Source: a virus. From it: DNA of 32,412 nt. The position numbers and the translations under genes were made by a program. The notes beneath the pieces are model-generated. The model was not told the origin of the DNA. It ran no database searches and worked only from the letters and a program-made list of their open reading frames with translations. This document shows positions 8,053-16,093 of this stretch, one piece after another. The stretch is taken from positions 1-32,412 of the IMG/VR virus record IMGVR_UViG_3300025141_014043. One strand, given 5' to 3'. The stretch's first letter is position 1. The number at the start of each line of letters is the position of its first letter.

Positions 8053-9447
8053 CTAACTAGCACTGTTAATCTCCTTCCACTTATTCTTTAAAAGAGTCTT
8101 CATATCATTGTTATCTGATCGGAGAGCTTCGCTTAGTGTCATCTCATCATCACTGTCGACAACAAGGATTTTTGATCTAGCTGTATCCATTCTCATGGGG
8201 AATAAAATTCCATCTCTTCCGGCTCTATTTTTTGCAATAAATATTCTACCAAGTCCGCTTGATTTTTCAGTGGGCTTTCTAGAAAGTGAAATAACAACAT
8301 CTGCAACCATAGCCTTTCCGTATGCCTCTGACATGTTCTCAAGACCTACGATATCTGAATTTGCAGAATCTCTATTTGCCTGAGAAGCTGTCCAGACGGG
8401 AATGTTCATGTCCATTGCCAGATTTCTTAATTCTTCATATATCAACTTAAGCTCATGTCGAAGAGAGTCATACTTTCTTGAAGATCTCATAATATCAGCA
8501 TAGTCAATTACTATTAAGCTTGGTGCAAATCCTTTTAATGATAGCTTTTCTAAATGATTTCTAATCATCATTACTGTGGCAGATCCTGTAGGATATTCTT
8601 TAATAATTAGTCTACCGAGGTCTATTTCTTCGTATTTTTTAAGAACCTCATCCTTTCTATCTATAACTTCGTTGCTTGGAATGTTACAAAAATTAGAATC
8701 ATATCTTAGGCCCACAGCTGTCTCAGAAAGCTCAAAAGTATAGTGAACTACATTCTTCCCCCTTCTAAGGGCTTCAGCACCCACGCTAACAAGAAAATGG
8801 CTCTTTCCAACTCCTGTGTTGGCAGTCACAACTCCAATCTCTCCTCGACCCAGACCGCCGTTCAGTATGTCTTTCTTATCAAGCTGAGGAATTCCCGTAG
8901 GACATGCACGCCTGCTAATGTGAACAAATCTAGCTTCTGCATCTTCCATGAAATCATGCCCAATTGAAGCTGGCATTCCCACAGATAGTGCATGTCTCAT
9001 AAGACCCATCACCGACTCAAGTTTGCCATCTGAAATTCTTTCAACTGCCTCTTCAAGCGCTTCTTTCATTGCCTGCTGTTTGCAGAAATCAAGTGTCTTT
9101 TCTTTGACAAACTTAAGATCACCTACATCAGGGTTCATTCTAATTCTATGTAAGAATTCAACTATTTGATCTCTAAGAATTACATCCTTTCCCTCTCTTA
9201 GGTCATCACGAACTATAGTGATTAGAAGTGGGAGTGTAGGGAAGTCCTTATACTTGAGATAATAAGAAAAGTATTTGTCTGAGAGATATCTCAGATACTT
9301 TAAGTCAAAGTATGTCGGAGTCATAACCTCAGACATCTGTGTAGACCAATTTTTGTCAGTGATCAAGCACTGAAAGATCTTCTCCTGAAAGGATTTGCCA
9401 TATTGCTTAAAGTGTGCAAGTCCTTCAGAAGCATACTCATTTATCAT
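8053..9447 (-). CDS. DnaB/T4 gp41-like replicative DNA helicase
   Basis: The protein has 464 residues from ATG 9447. The N-terminal third is a helical domain. The RecA-like motor has Walker A ANTGVGKS (about 209-216), a TFELSE segment after the next strand, Walker B SLIVIDYAD (about 310-318), and WTASQANRD (about 352-360), typical of the DnaB/gp41 sensor region. It should form a hexamer that unwinds the fork. A TTG 15 bases upstream (9462) in the same frame has GAGG close before it and could be used instead, adding five residues. I prefer the ATG. The gene overlaps the end of the exonuclease gene by about 10 bases, so translation is probably coupled. No primase (gp61 or DnaG) is visible in the window. 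Confidence 0.9.
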   Translation of the reverse strand: MINEYASEGLAHFKQYGKSFQEKIFQCLITDKNWSTQMSEVMTPTYFDLKYLRYLSDKYFSYYLKYKDFPTLPLLITIVRDDLREGKDVILRDQIVEFLHRIRMNPDVGDLKFVKEKTLDFCKQQAMKEALEEAVERISDGKLESVMGLMRHALSVGMPASIGHDFMEDAEARFVHISRRACPTGIPQLDKKDILNGGLGRGEIGVVTANTGVGKSHFLVSVGAEALRRGKNVVHYTFELSETAVGLRYDSNFCNIPSNEVIDRKDEVLKKYEEIDLGRLIIKEYPTGSATVMMIRNHLEKLSLKGFAPSLIVIDYADIMRSSRKYDSLRHELKLIYEELRNLAMDMNIPVWTASQANRDSANSDIVGLENMSEAYGKAMVADVVISLSRKPTEKSSGLGRIFIAKNRAGRDGILFPMRMDTARSKILVVDSDDEMTLSEALRSDNNDMKTLLKNKWKEINSAS

Positions 9448-10414
9448 TACTACGTTTTCCAATGTTCCTCATTGATAGAAAAAGGTGATCGACATCAAGA
9501 TTTTGAATTCCATTTTTTATCATCATCCTGATTAGTGATATTTTATTTGGTAAAGGGCTAAAAGTATCAATTGAACTTTCAATCTTTTTAATTTGAGTTG
9601 CCGATATGTTTGAAGTATCTAGATAAGTTAATTTCCAGTTCATTCTAATTAGGTTCTCACTGACAGCTATTTCTTTAAAAATCTTGGGTGACTTCTTGTC
9701 TTTAGCTCTCTCTCTAGCCTCAGAAATTATGTCAAGTATTGTACAGTCATCCTCTGTAGATAGCATTGGGAATCTTTTTGAAATAGTCTTAAATCCTGCA
9801 CCCTTTACTCCCTTAATGTTATCAGATGGGTCACCACACATACACTTTGCAAGACAGAAATTTGTTGGACTTATTCCAAATTTTTCTATAACTTCTTTTT
9901 TATTGACAAACTTCTTCCAAGTGGGTGAGTAAATAACTGTCCTATTATCTAAAAGTTGATAATAATCTCTATCAGAGGAGATAATGACCTTTTTATCTTC
10001 TCTAAATTTATATCTAGAGAGATACCCTATTACATCATCTGCTTCGCAGCTATCAACATAGACCTGAATTACTGGGAGCTTTTTTAGTGAAGATATTAAA
10101 AAAGAAATTTGATCATTCCTGTTCTCAATTGTATTTGGAATATCGTCGCTTTCATAAAATCTATTCAGCTTCTGCGGTCTTCGGCTCATCTTGTATGTGG
10201 GAAGGATATCTCTACGCTTCTTAGATCCGCCTCCCTCCCATACTACGACAACTTCTCTTGGAGACATTTCAAGACATATTTTCTTTAACCCATTTAGAAA
10301 TCCCACTATTCCGCCAACATGATAGCCTTGTTCACTCATTGCAGGGTGTGCTACATAGTGGCGCATAAAAAGGTTAAATGCATCAACTAAAACTATTGGT
10401 CTTATCTTGCTCAA
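9437..10414 (-). CDS. 5'-3' exonuclease / RNase H (FEN-like)
   Basis: This 325-residue protein has the layout of phage FEN/RNase H nucleases. VLVDAFNLF (8-16) carries Asp11, and VVVWEGGGSKKRRDILPTYK carries Glu60 where an Asp is usual. CEADDVIGYLSR (123-134) supplies Glu124, Asp126 and Asp127, and IISSDRDYYQLL supplies Asp148 and Asp150. GDPSDNIKGVKGAGFKT (194-210) is the helix-hairpin-helix with Asp195 and Asp198. It should remove RNA primers and flaps. The TTG at 10414 is the only possible start because TAA lies directly upstream in frame and Asp11 must be included; GAG lies about nine bases before. It sits between recA and the helicase, eight bases after the recA stop. Confidence 0.9.
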   Translation of the reverse strand: MSKIRPIVLVDAFNLFMRHYVAHPAMSEQGYHVGGIVGFLNGLKKICLEMSPREVVVVWEGGGSKKRRDILPTYKMSRRPQKLNRFYESDDIPNTIENRNDQISFLISSLKKLPVIQVYVDSCEADDVIGYLSRYKFREDKKVIISSDRDYYQLLDNRTVIYSPTWKKFVNKKEVIEKFGISPTNFCLAKCMCGDPSDNIKGVKGAGFKTISKRFPMLSTEDDCTILDIISEARERAKDKKSPKIFKEIAVSENLIRMNWKLTYLDTSNISATQIKKIESSIDTFSPLPNKISLIRMMIKNGIQNLDVDHLFLSMRNIGKRSNDK

Positions 10415-10422
10415 TTAAAATC

Positions 10423-11565
10423 TCACTCAATCTCAAGAGCAATTGATCTTACTTCCTCGTACGAATCGATATCAACATCAGGATCTTCATTAAACTTTTT
10501 AACCATTGCTGCCTCTAGAAGATCATCAATATATTTTGAATACTCTGGATTGTTCATTATCTCATCAAACTTTGGTTTATGAAATTTCTTCTCAATTAGC
10601 TGTTCACCAGTATCGATATTAATTACTGTAAAGCACTTCCATGAGCCGGTTCCAGAGACTGTAATTTGTTTACCATTAATGACTGCAGGCCCATGCTTTC
10701 TGAGCAGGTCGAATACCTGTTCGTGCTCTTTTATCCCTACACCAAAATGTATTTCAAAGTTAATCTTTCTAAATGGAGGTGCAACTTTATTCTTAATGGT
10801 CTTTGCTGAGACATGTATTCCGATTACGTCTTCTCCGTCCTTTATTTGCTGACCCGCGCCCAGCTTTATCCTAGTTGAAGAATGAAATGGAATTGCTTTT
10901 CCGCCCGGAGTGGTATCAGGATCACCGTACATAACACCAATCTTAGTTCGAATCTGGTTGAGAATTACAAACAAGACATTCTGATTTGCTATGACACCTG
11001 TGATCTTTCTCATACCCTTAGAGATAGCCCGGGCTTGAAGCCCTATGGATTCTTTATCATAGTCTCCGAGTAGCTCTGCCTTTGGAGAAGACGCCGCAAC
11101 AGAGTCCCAGACAATGGTTACAGGTATATCTTTGTCCATTGCCTTTGCCTTCATAATTGTTGCCTCTGCGATTGATAGAACTTCTTCTGTGCAGTGTGTA
11201 TCAACGTAGACAAATCTCTTAGATACGTCGACCCCAAGCATGCCCAGATTCTCAACAGAAGTTGCGTTCTCAGTATCAATATAGACTACAATGCCACCCA
11301 TGTTCTGGGTTGTTCTTGCAATTTGTGTCGCTATGTGAGACTTTCCAATTGATGGTGGCCCAAATATCTCTACAATTCTGCCCTCTGGAAGACCCCCGTT
11401 TTTTCTGTTTGAGCAGATATAGTCAAGAAGCTTTGATCCTGTACTAATCCACCGATTAACATGAGTGGGAGATTCATCTTGACTTAAATTATATGCAACT
11501 CTGCTTCCATGTTCTTTATTAAGAGATTTAATTAGCTCACTAGTAAAATCATTCTTTTTTGGCAA
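10423..11565 (-). CDS. recA: RecA-type recombinase
   Basis: This 380-residue protein resembles cellular RecA more than T4 UvsX. Walker A is GPPSIGKS (69-76), close to the bacterial GPESSGKT, and GIVVYIDTENA holds the catalytic-Glu region. TIVWDSVAA (150-158) is Walker B. ILNQIRTKIGVMYGDPDTTP continuing to about 222 is a near copy of the RecA L2 loop, with the Gln that couples ATP to DNA binding (about 204). It should carry out strand exchange in repair and replication restart. The start is TTG with AGGAG six bases before it; a stop codon directly precedes the TTG, so no earlier start exists. It follows the ssb gene after a hairpin. The C-terminal part is acidic. Confidence 0.93.
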   Translation of the reverse strand: MPKKNDFTSELIKSLNKEHGSRVAYNLSQDESPTHVNRWISTGSKLLDYICSNRKNGGLPEGRIVEIFGPPSIGKSHIATQIARTTQNMGGIVVYIDTENATSVENLGMLGVDVSKRFVYVDTHCTEEVLSIAEATIMKAKAMDKDIPVTIVWDSVAASSPKAELLGDYDKESIGLQARAISKGMRKITGVIANQNVLFVILNQIRTKIGVMYGDPDTTPGGKAIPFHSSTRIKLGAGQQIKDGEDVIGIHVSAKTIKNKVAPPFRKINFEIHFGVGIKEHEQVFDLLRKHGPAVINGKQITVSGTGSWKCFTVINIDTGEQLIEKKFHKPKFDEIMNNPEYSKYIDDLLEAAMVKKFNEDPDVDIDSYEEVRSIALEIE

Positions 11566-11571
11566 ATTACA

Positions 11572-11576
11572 CTCCT
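11572..11576 (-). promoter_or_regulatory. Ribosome binding site that decides the recA TTG start
   Basis: The minus strand reads AGGAG, six bases, then TTG CCA AAA. An in-frame TAA is the codon just before TTG and the next in-frame ATG would remove Walker A, so this site fixes the start. Confidence 0.85.
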
Positions 11577-11583
11577 GATGTGT

Positions 11584-11617
11584 ATAAATGGGTGAGGGAT
11601 ATATTCTCCCTCACCCA
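11584..11617 (-). terminator. Hairpin between ssb and recA, probable partial terminator
   Basis: A perfect 11-bp stem (TGGGTGAGGGA with TCCCTCACCCA, at 11607-11617 and 11589-11599) closes a 7-base loop, eight bases after the ssb stop. The following minus-strand bases are TTTATA, a weak T tract. It could attenuate transcription so that the abundant SSB is made in excess of RecA, or act as an mRNA-stabilising end. The stem is certain; the role is inference. Confidence 0.7.
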
Positions 11618-11625
11618 GTATTGTA

Positions 11626-12405
11626 TTATTCCATCAAGTCTGCAAAAGCATCGTCTAGAGACTTATAGCCTGTTCCCTCCTTGGAGGATTCAGTGCTGGC
11701 TGTAGTGGTAGATGAACCACCCATAGAAGTTCCCATAGAGTCATCATCCATATCAGAGTTTAGCCAGTCATTGATGATCTTGCTAAGCTCATCGTACGAC
11801 TTACACTCATACATCTTTGACGGGTCTGTAATGTCAGACATCCACTCAGTTGCTTGAGACTTGTTTGTTGAAAGAGCTGTCTCCTTTCCTCGAGGCCTAA
11901 CAGTTGTAGTTGCCCACTTTCTTCCTGCCTCTCGAGTGCAAGTAACCTTGACATCCCTTCCCTCGAGTGGGTCTGTAATATCCCCATAGTCCTCATCAAG
12001 CATGATGTTAAGTAGAGACTGGTATACCATCTTTCCAAAACCCCAGATCTGGACGCCCTTGTCCTCCTCACCCCTCACGATGATTGGTGCGTAGACACGC
12101 ATCTTTGGATATAGCTTCTTTGCAAGCTCATATGACTCTCGAGCATCATCTCCTCTAAGTTTTGTGATCAGCTCCTGAATCGGATCTGGGTCACCAAACT
12201 GATATGGTGCTAAAAGACCTGGATTATTACCGATATTATAGTAAAACCAGAGCTCCTTGAAAGGCTGTCCATCATTGTCCGGAAAGGACAATAGCCTAAT
12301 AGTGGAATCCTCTCCCTCTGTTGGCCGCCAGGTAGCTGACTTCCTCTTTCTATTTCCGCTTAGTGCATCAAGCCTGCGCTGTAGCGCTTCTCTATCAAAT
12401 GCCAT
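11626..12405 (-). CDS. Single-stranded DNA-binding protein, gp32-like without zinc site
   Basis: This 259-residue protein coats ssDNA at the phage fork. The N-terminal region has a basic RKRKSAT patch (19-25), like the (K/R)3(S/T)2 motif of T4 gp32. It is followed by an OB-fold core (about 30-210) with STIRLLSFPD and KMRVYAPIIVRGEEDKGVQI (101-120). The C-terminal end is a Ser/Thr/Gly linker and an acidic tip (YKSLDDAFADLME), as expected for a protein-interaction tail. T4 gp32 has one His and three Cys binding zinc. Here only Cys156 and Cys201 occur, and the matching stretch reads APYQFGDPDPIQELI, so the zinc site is absent. The ATG has a perfect AGGAGG upstream, consistent with high expression. 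It is the first replication gene after a 117-base gap. Confidence 0.85.
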   Translation of the reverse strand: MAFDREALQRRLDALSGNRKRKSATWRPTEGEDSTIRLLSFPDNDGQPFKELWFYYNIGNNPGLLAPYQFGDPDPIQELITKLRGDDARESYELAKKLYPKMRVYAPIIVRGEEDKGVQIWGFGKMVYQSLLNIMLDEDYGDITDPLEGRDVKVTCTREAGRKWATTTVRPRGKETALSTNKSQATEWMSDITDPSKMYECKSYDELSKIINDWLNSDMDDDSMGTSMGGSSTTTASTESSKEGTGYKSLDDAFADLME

Positions 12406-12448
12406 TGTTAACCTCCTAAATTTTTAAACTGGTAAATTGGCAATATTT

Positions 12449-12470
12449 TTGTGATATAACGAGATCACAA
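12449..12470. promoter_or_regulatory. Inverted repeat upstream of ssb, possible operator
   Basis: TTGTGAT at 12449-12455 and ATCACAA at 12464-12470 form a perfect 7-bp dyad around an 8-base centre in the 117-base gap between the 380-residue gene and ssb. There is no T tract on the minus strand after it, so it is not an obvious terminator. A protein-binding site near an ssb promoter is a reasonable guess. I could not fit a good -35/-10 pair. A second weak repeat (AACAAT/ATTGTT at 12484-12501) lies nearby. Confidence 0.4.
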
Positions 12471-12522
12471 TTTAAATGTACTGCAACAATAGACAATTGT
12501 TCAGAAGTTAAAGAAAGAAATT

Positions 12523-13665
12523 CTAACTTAATTTTTTCTTATATCTTTTTGCAAGAATGGTCCATAGCTTCTTCTCTCTGGGCATAGGAGAGACATCACC
12601 CCTATGCCAAAAATAACCACCAAGTCCGGAGTTCTCATTTCCTGTTCCTCCTCCCCATCCGGCGTCGTCAACCTTTAAGTTGACAATCTTTCTCACCTTT
12701 TTCTTATCAATTCCTATCTCATCTGCCTTTGCAGAAAGCTTATCTATCAAGAGATTGATGCGGTCAAAATTTCCGTCAGAGAGCCAGGGTCCAGAGGGAG
12801 TTGCTGAGTCTACTTTAGAAAAGAATCCGTTTATATGCGACTTGATCTTTTCTGCCTTATTTCTATCTATTCCCTGTCTTATTGCACGAGCTACATTCCC
12901 TGCCTGCTTGTGAACTCCCTCCATTGTCTTCATATCGCGCCAGGGCTGAAGGATGTAAGCAAGGGTTCTTTTTGTAAGTACAGGCTTGTCTGTTGCAGGA
13001 ATGTCATGTCGCTCTGTGTCTCTTGGGTGCTTGCCTTTGTCAGGGTTCATGAGCTGGATAACATGAGTTGCATTATCATTCAGCAAGACATCCTGTTGAA
13101 GCCCATATAGTGGATTTTGCATGACTCCGCCCCTATCTATGTCTGTGAGGCCGGCCTGTGGCTCCTCTATATGCTCACCAACGTTTATTGGCTCGCGATA
13201 TCTTCTATGCATATCTATGATCCTCCAGTATGGATTATCAAGTGCTGCAAGGCTTTCAAATGTTAGCATCGGAATCTCAATAGCTGCCCAGATCAAAGCT
13301 GCAGGAAGTGCACCTCCGACCAGCTTAACTAGAGGAGCCTGTGCAGATGACTGGAGAACGTCTACTCCTGCATTTCTAATGTACTGCGTGGCTTTTCCGC
13401 TTTCTCCAGATGCAAATAACGCAGTAGCTACTGCAACATCTGCGACTGCTTCTGCCCTTCCTACTCGTCTGGACCATCGCGATGACATTTTTTCATCTAG
13501 ATCATTTCTAACGGAGTCTACAACTTGTTCCCAGCCTGAGCTATCCATTCCATCCGGAATATATTCGCCCATGTTCCTGCTTGCAAATCCCTCACTTAGG
13601 GCAAGATCACTATTAGAAAGTCGACTTGATATAATCTCACGAAGCTTAGCTTCTGATATTTTCAT
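12523..13665 (-). CDS. Unknown protein with KIS..LREII leader and hydrophobic segment
   Basis: This is a 380-residue protein of unknown function. It starts with ATG two bases after the upstream stop. The first residues, MKISEAKLREIISSRL, match the leader of the 209-residue protein at 16723 and two internal segments of the 590-residue neighbour. Residues about 90-140 are rich in Ala, Val, Leu and Ile (AEAVADVAVATALFASG, then VGGALPAALIWAAIEIPML). This could be a membrane-interacting or buried helical hairpin. The C-terminal part is charged, with WGGGTGNENSGLGGYFWHRG (338-357) and a basic tail ending in RYKKKLS. Position next to the 590-residue protein suggests a shared complex. A virion-internal or ejected protein is a guess based on the leader and the hydrophobic stretch. 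Confidence 0.7.
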   Translation of the reverse strand: MKISEAKLREIISSRLSNSDLALSEGFASRNMGEYIPDGMDSSGWEQVVDSVRNDLDEKMSSRWSRRVGRAEAVADVAVATALFASGESGKATQYIRNAGVDVLQSSAQAPLVKLVGGALPAALIWAAIEIPMLTFESLAALDNPYWRIIDMHRRYREPINVGEHIEEPQAGLTDIDRGGVMQNPLYGLQQDVLLNDNATHVIQLMNPDKGKHPRDTERHDIPATDKPVLTKRTLAYILQPWRDMKTMEGVHKQAGNVARAIRQGIDRNKAEKIKSHINGFFSKVDSATPSGPWLSDGNFDRINLLIDKLSAKADEIGIDKKKVRKIVNLKVDDAGWGGGTGNENSGLGGYFWHRGDVSPMPREKKLWTILAKRYKKKLS

Positions 13666-13667
13666 GA

Positions 13668-15440
13668 TTATGATCTTTTTTGGGGATATGTCATCCAGGA
13701 CGACTTTCTCTTTCCCCCGCCAAACCCTCTCTCATTGGCGTATATTGACCGTTCTCTGGCACCGTCATCGTCTCCGATTCCCCCGTCGGGACCTGTTCCA
13801 ATGGGTGTAACAACTCCACCTACAGCTCCTGCGCCGCTTGCCTCGTCCTGTTCCTCATCATCTTTTTTTTTTGATCTATCGTTGCTTAGTAGCTTTTTTG
13901 CCTCTTCACGAATTATTCTTCTAAGTGCAATCTCACTAAGATTTGTAGGTCGTGCGCTGTGTGCAGAATATCCCATATCACCCTTGTACGATGCAGCGTA
14001 TTCGTCAGAGATATCCTCTCTCTCTTCCTGCTCATCGTCGCATATGTATTCCTGTCCATACGGTAAGACATCGCTTGGAAGATAGCCTTCTCCACCATAG
14101 CGGCTTGGCATGTCTCGTGGTTCTTTCTCTTCTGACTCTCTTATCATCTCTCTAACGAACTGTCGTAACGTTGACTCAGACATTCCTAATTTCCTCATTA
14201 ACATATTATATCTATTCTCTAAAAGTAGAAACCTTGCTTCTGAAATTGGGCATGCACAGCCATCTGCCTCTGGAAAAAAAGAAGAATCTTCTGACTCGGG
14301 TATCGAAGTTAGAGGTGCTACAGCAGCTACTTCTTCATATTCTGACTCAGTGCCGTCTTCATCATGCATAGTGTCCTCTGACATTTCCCTCTCTGCCTCT
14401 TCAGATACGGGTAGGTCGTCAACTACACAAAGGCTGTCATCACCATTTAATCCTGCGTAGACTGAACCAAGCCTGGATAAAGAAAGTGCTGGGCTCTGAC
14501 GTATTGATACAAATATGGGACCAAATCCACTTTCAATTCTTTCTATCGAATCTTTATATCTTGGTGAAACTGACTCTAAGACTTCAGAAACTTCTATCAC
14601 TCCTACAAACATTCTTGCAAGCCTAGAAGATAAGTTGAAAATAAGTCTTTCGATCGGAAGCGCTCTTGTAAAAAATCCCCCAAGACCAGAAATAAAGTTT
14701 ACAGCCGGAAGTGTTATGGGCTCATCACCTGGTACTGGAATTGCAACAGCTACTACAAGAGAATCATATGCTTGAACAATTGTTATAATGGCATCTTTTA
14801 GTGAACCTAAAAATTCTCTAAATCTATCTCTTGCGTCTAGCCTGTCTTGAATTGATAGGGAGCATATCTTTTGAATAATTAAAACTGTGGGATCATCATT
14901 AGAATCCATTAGGGAGGCAGCAAGATCTTCTGGAGATATTCCAACTATTGAACACATTTCTTCAATAGCTATTTTGCCGTCTTCAGCCTCATTATCAAGA
15001 ATCATCTTTCCTATAAGGATATCTACTCCAGGAATTGACAATCCTGCACTTTTCAAAAAGTCTTCGACAAAATCAGGAATAAATCCTTCTTTAAGCGGAT
15101 TAAGGTCTGAACCTCTTCTTGGGCTAGAGCCTAAGGAATATACAGGAAGCTTTCTAGTTCTCAAGAAAAAATCATCCTCGTCCTCATCACAGGCCTGATC
15201 AGGAAACATTGGATCTATCTCTACTTCATCCTCATATCCCCTGTTGACTCTTGCAATTCCATCAACTGAAGAGAATCCGCTGTCTGCATACATTGATGGG
15301 CTTCCAGACGAACCTGAATATCTTGGACGCCTTGGCCTTCCTAGATATTGTGAGCCATCAGATGTAAATGCAGGCCCCATTGGGACCATTGCACCGTGAC
15401 TGGAATAATATCCAGACTTACTCTCGCCTTTATCTTTCAC
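13668..15440 (-). CDS. Large acidic unknown protein with two LR-x-(I/F)(I/V)RE helices
   Basis: This is a 590-residue protein of unknown function. The N-terminal 100 residues are Gly/Ser/Arg-rich and probably disordered (GRPRRPRYSGSSGSPS), followed by an acidic patch CDEDEDDFF (84-92). Residues about 115-330 look globular and helical, with hydrophobic stretches (IITIVQAYDSLVVAVAIPVP at 218-237). Residues 340-395 are again acidic linker. Two helix motifs follow: SESTLRQFVREMIRE (421-435) and LSEIALRRIIREEAKKLL (501-518), joined by a low-complexity Tyr/Gly/Asp region. The end is basic and Gly-rich. The start is GTG at 15440 with no clear SD. The domain-linker-motif layout suggests a scaffold or internal virion protein that docks partners, but this is inference. 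Confidence 0.7.
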   Translation of the reverse strand: MKDKGESKSGYYSSHGAMVPMGPAFTSDGSQYLGRPRRPRYSGSSGSPSMYADSGFSSVDGIARVNRGYEDEVEIDPMFPDQACDEDEDDFFLRTRKLPVYSLGSSPRRGSDLNPLKEGFIPDFVEDFLKSAGLSIPGVDILIGKMILDNEAEDGKIAIEEMCSIVGISPEDLAASLMDSNDDPTVLIIQKICSLSIQDRLDARDRFREFLGSLKDAIITIVQAYDSLVVAVAIPVPGDEPITLPAVNFISGLGGFFTRALPIERLIFNLSSRLARMFVGVIEVSEVLESVSPRYKDSIERIESGFGPIFVSIRQSPALSLSRLGSVYAGLNGDDSLCVVDDLPVSEEAEREMSEDTMHDEDGTESEYEEVAAVAPLTSIPESEDSSFFPEADGCACPISEARFLLLENRYNMLMRKLGMSESTLRQFVREMIRESEEKEPRDMPSRYGGEGYLPSDVLPYGQEYICDDEQEEREDISDEYAASYKGDMGYSAHSARPTNLSEIALRRIIREEAKKLLSNDRSKKKDDEEQDEASGAGAVGGVVTPIGTGPDGGIGDDDGARERSIYANERGFGGGKRKSSWMTYPQKRS

Positions 15441-15461
15441 ATAACTAAATATTCATTACAA

Positions 15462-16049
15462 TTAGCTATTACCCAGCTTGGATCTGTGAATAGTCATTGA
15501 TTTAGCTTGCTGAAGGGCTAGAGCAAGTGTAGGCTCTGAACCTACATAAAATCTATTCTCCTCAAAGTGTGATCCAGATGCAATCTGAATTGCTATCCAT
15601 TCATCATTTGTTAATTGAATATTAAATGACTGAAGTAGAAATAGCGATCTGTGTGAAATTGACATTTTTTCGAGATCTTCGTTAAATTTAAACATCTGCC
15701 CAAGTGTCTCACGATGCCAGTTAGAATCCTGTGAAACAAAGTAATCACGATCAAGATCGCCGATCTTTCCTAGATCATGAAATAGCCCGACTTTTAAAAT
15801 TGAAGATGTATCTAGCCCAAGATTGTGAGCTTCATTGATCTTTCTAAGTGATGAAGTCACATCAAGTACATGCTCAATAAGACCTCCAGGATACGCACCG
15901 TACATCGAAATTCTTGAACTTGCAGGACAAGTTGAAATTCTTTCTCCAAGTGCAGATAAGAGCTTGCTTAAGTTGTTGTCAGAAAACCTTTCACAAAGCT
16001 TTTCAAATACTGACCAGTTTTTCTCAATTTGATCTAGATTTAGACTCAT
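15462..16049 (-). CDS. HD-domain protein (putative phosphohydrolase)
   Basis: This 195-residue protein carries the HD signature. His60 lies in GGLIEHVLDV, and His91-Asp92 in VGLFHDLGKIGD. A further helix has His133 (SISHRSLFLL), and His161 lies in SGSHFEEN. HD proteins are metal-dependent phosphohydrolases acting on nucleotides or cyclic dinucleotides. The compact size is near that of phage HD hydrolases. Substrate cannot be told; dNTP/nucleotide control or removal of a host alarm nucleotide are both possible. The ATG has AGAGGT upstream. It lies between a KITR-leader gene and the 590-residue gene, with gaps of 44 and 21 bases. Confidence 0.75.
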   Translation of the reverse strand: MSLNLDQIEKNWSVFEKLCERFSDNNLSKLLSALGERISTCPASSRISMYGAYPGGLIEHVLDVTSSLRKINEAHNLGLDTSSILKVGLFHDLGKIGDLDRDYFVSQDSNWHRETLGQMFKFNEDLEKMSISHRSLFLLQSFNIQLTNDEWIAIQIASGSHFEENRFYVGSEPTLALALQQAKSMTIHRSKLGNS

Positions 16050-16093
16050 TTTATACCTCTATTAAATGTAGCAATACATTCATAGATTGTACA

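Noticed and set aside
9445-9462. TTG at 9462 as the helicase start
   Set aside because: The ATG at 9447 is a stronger codon and leaves all conserved parts; the GAGG before the TTG is closer than usual. It stays possible, so it is mentioned in the gene entry.
12503-12540. AAGTTA/TAACTT repeat with a T run on the plus strand, resembling a terminator
   Set aside because: It points along the plus strand where no gene ends, and half of it lies in the 3' end of a minus-strand gene; the 6-bp AT-rich stem is weak.
13121-13810. A plus-strand open frame of 229 codons
   Set aside because: It lies opposite two well-supported minus-strand genes, has low-complexity Ser/Ala/Ile composition typical of antisense reading, and has no ribosome site or neighbours on that strand.
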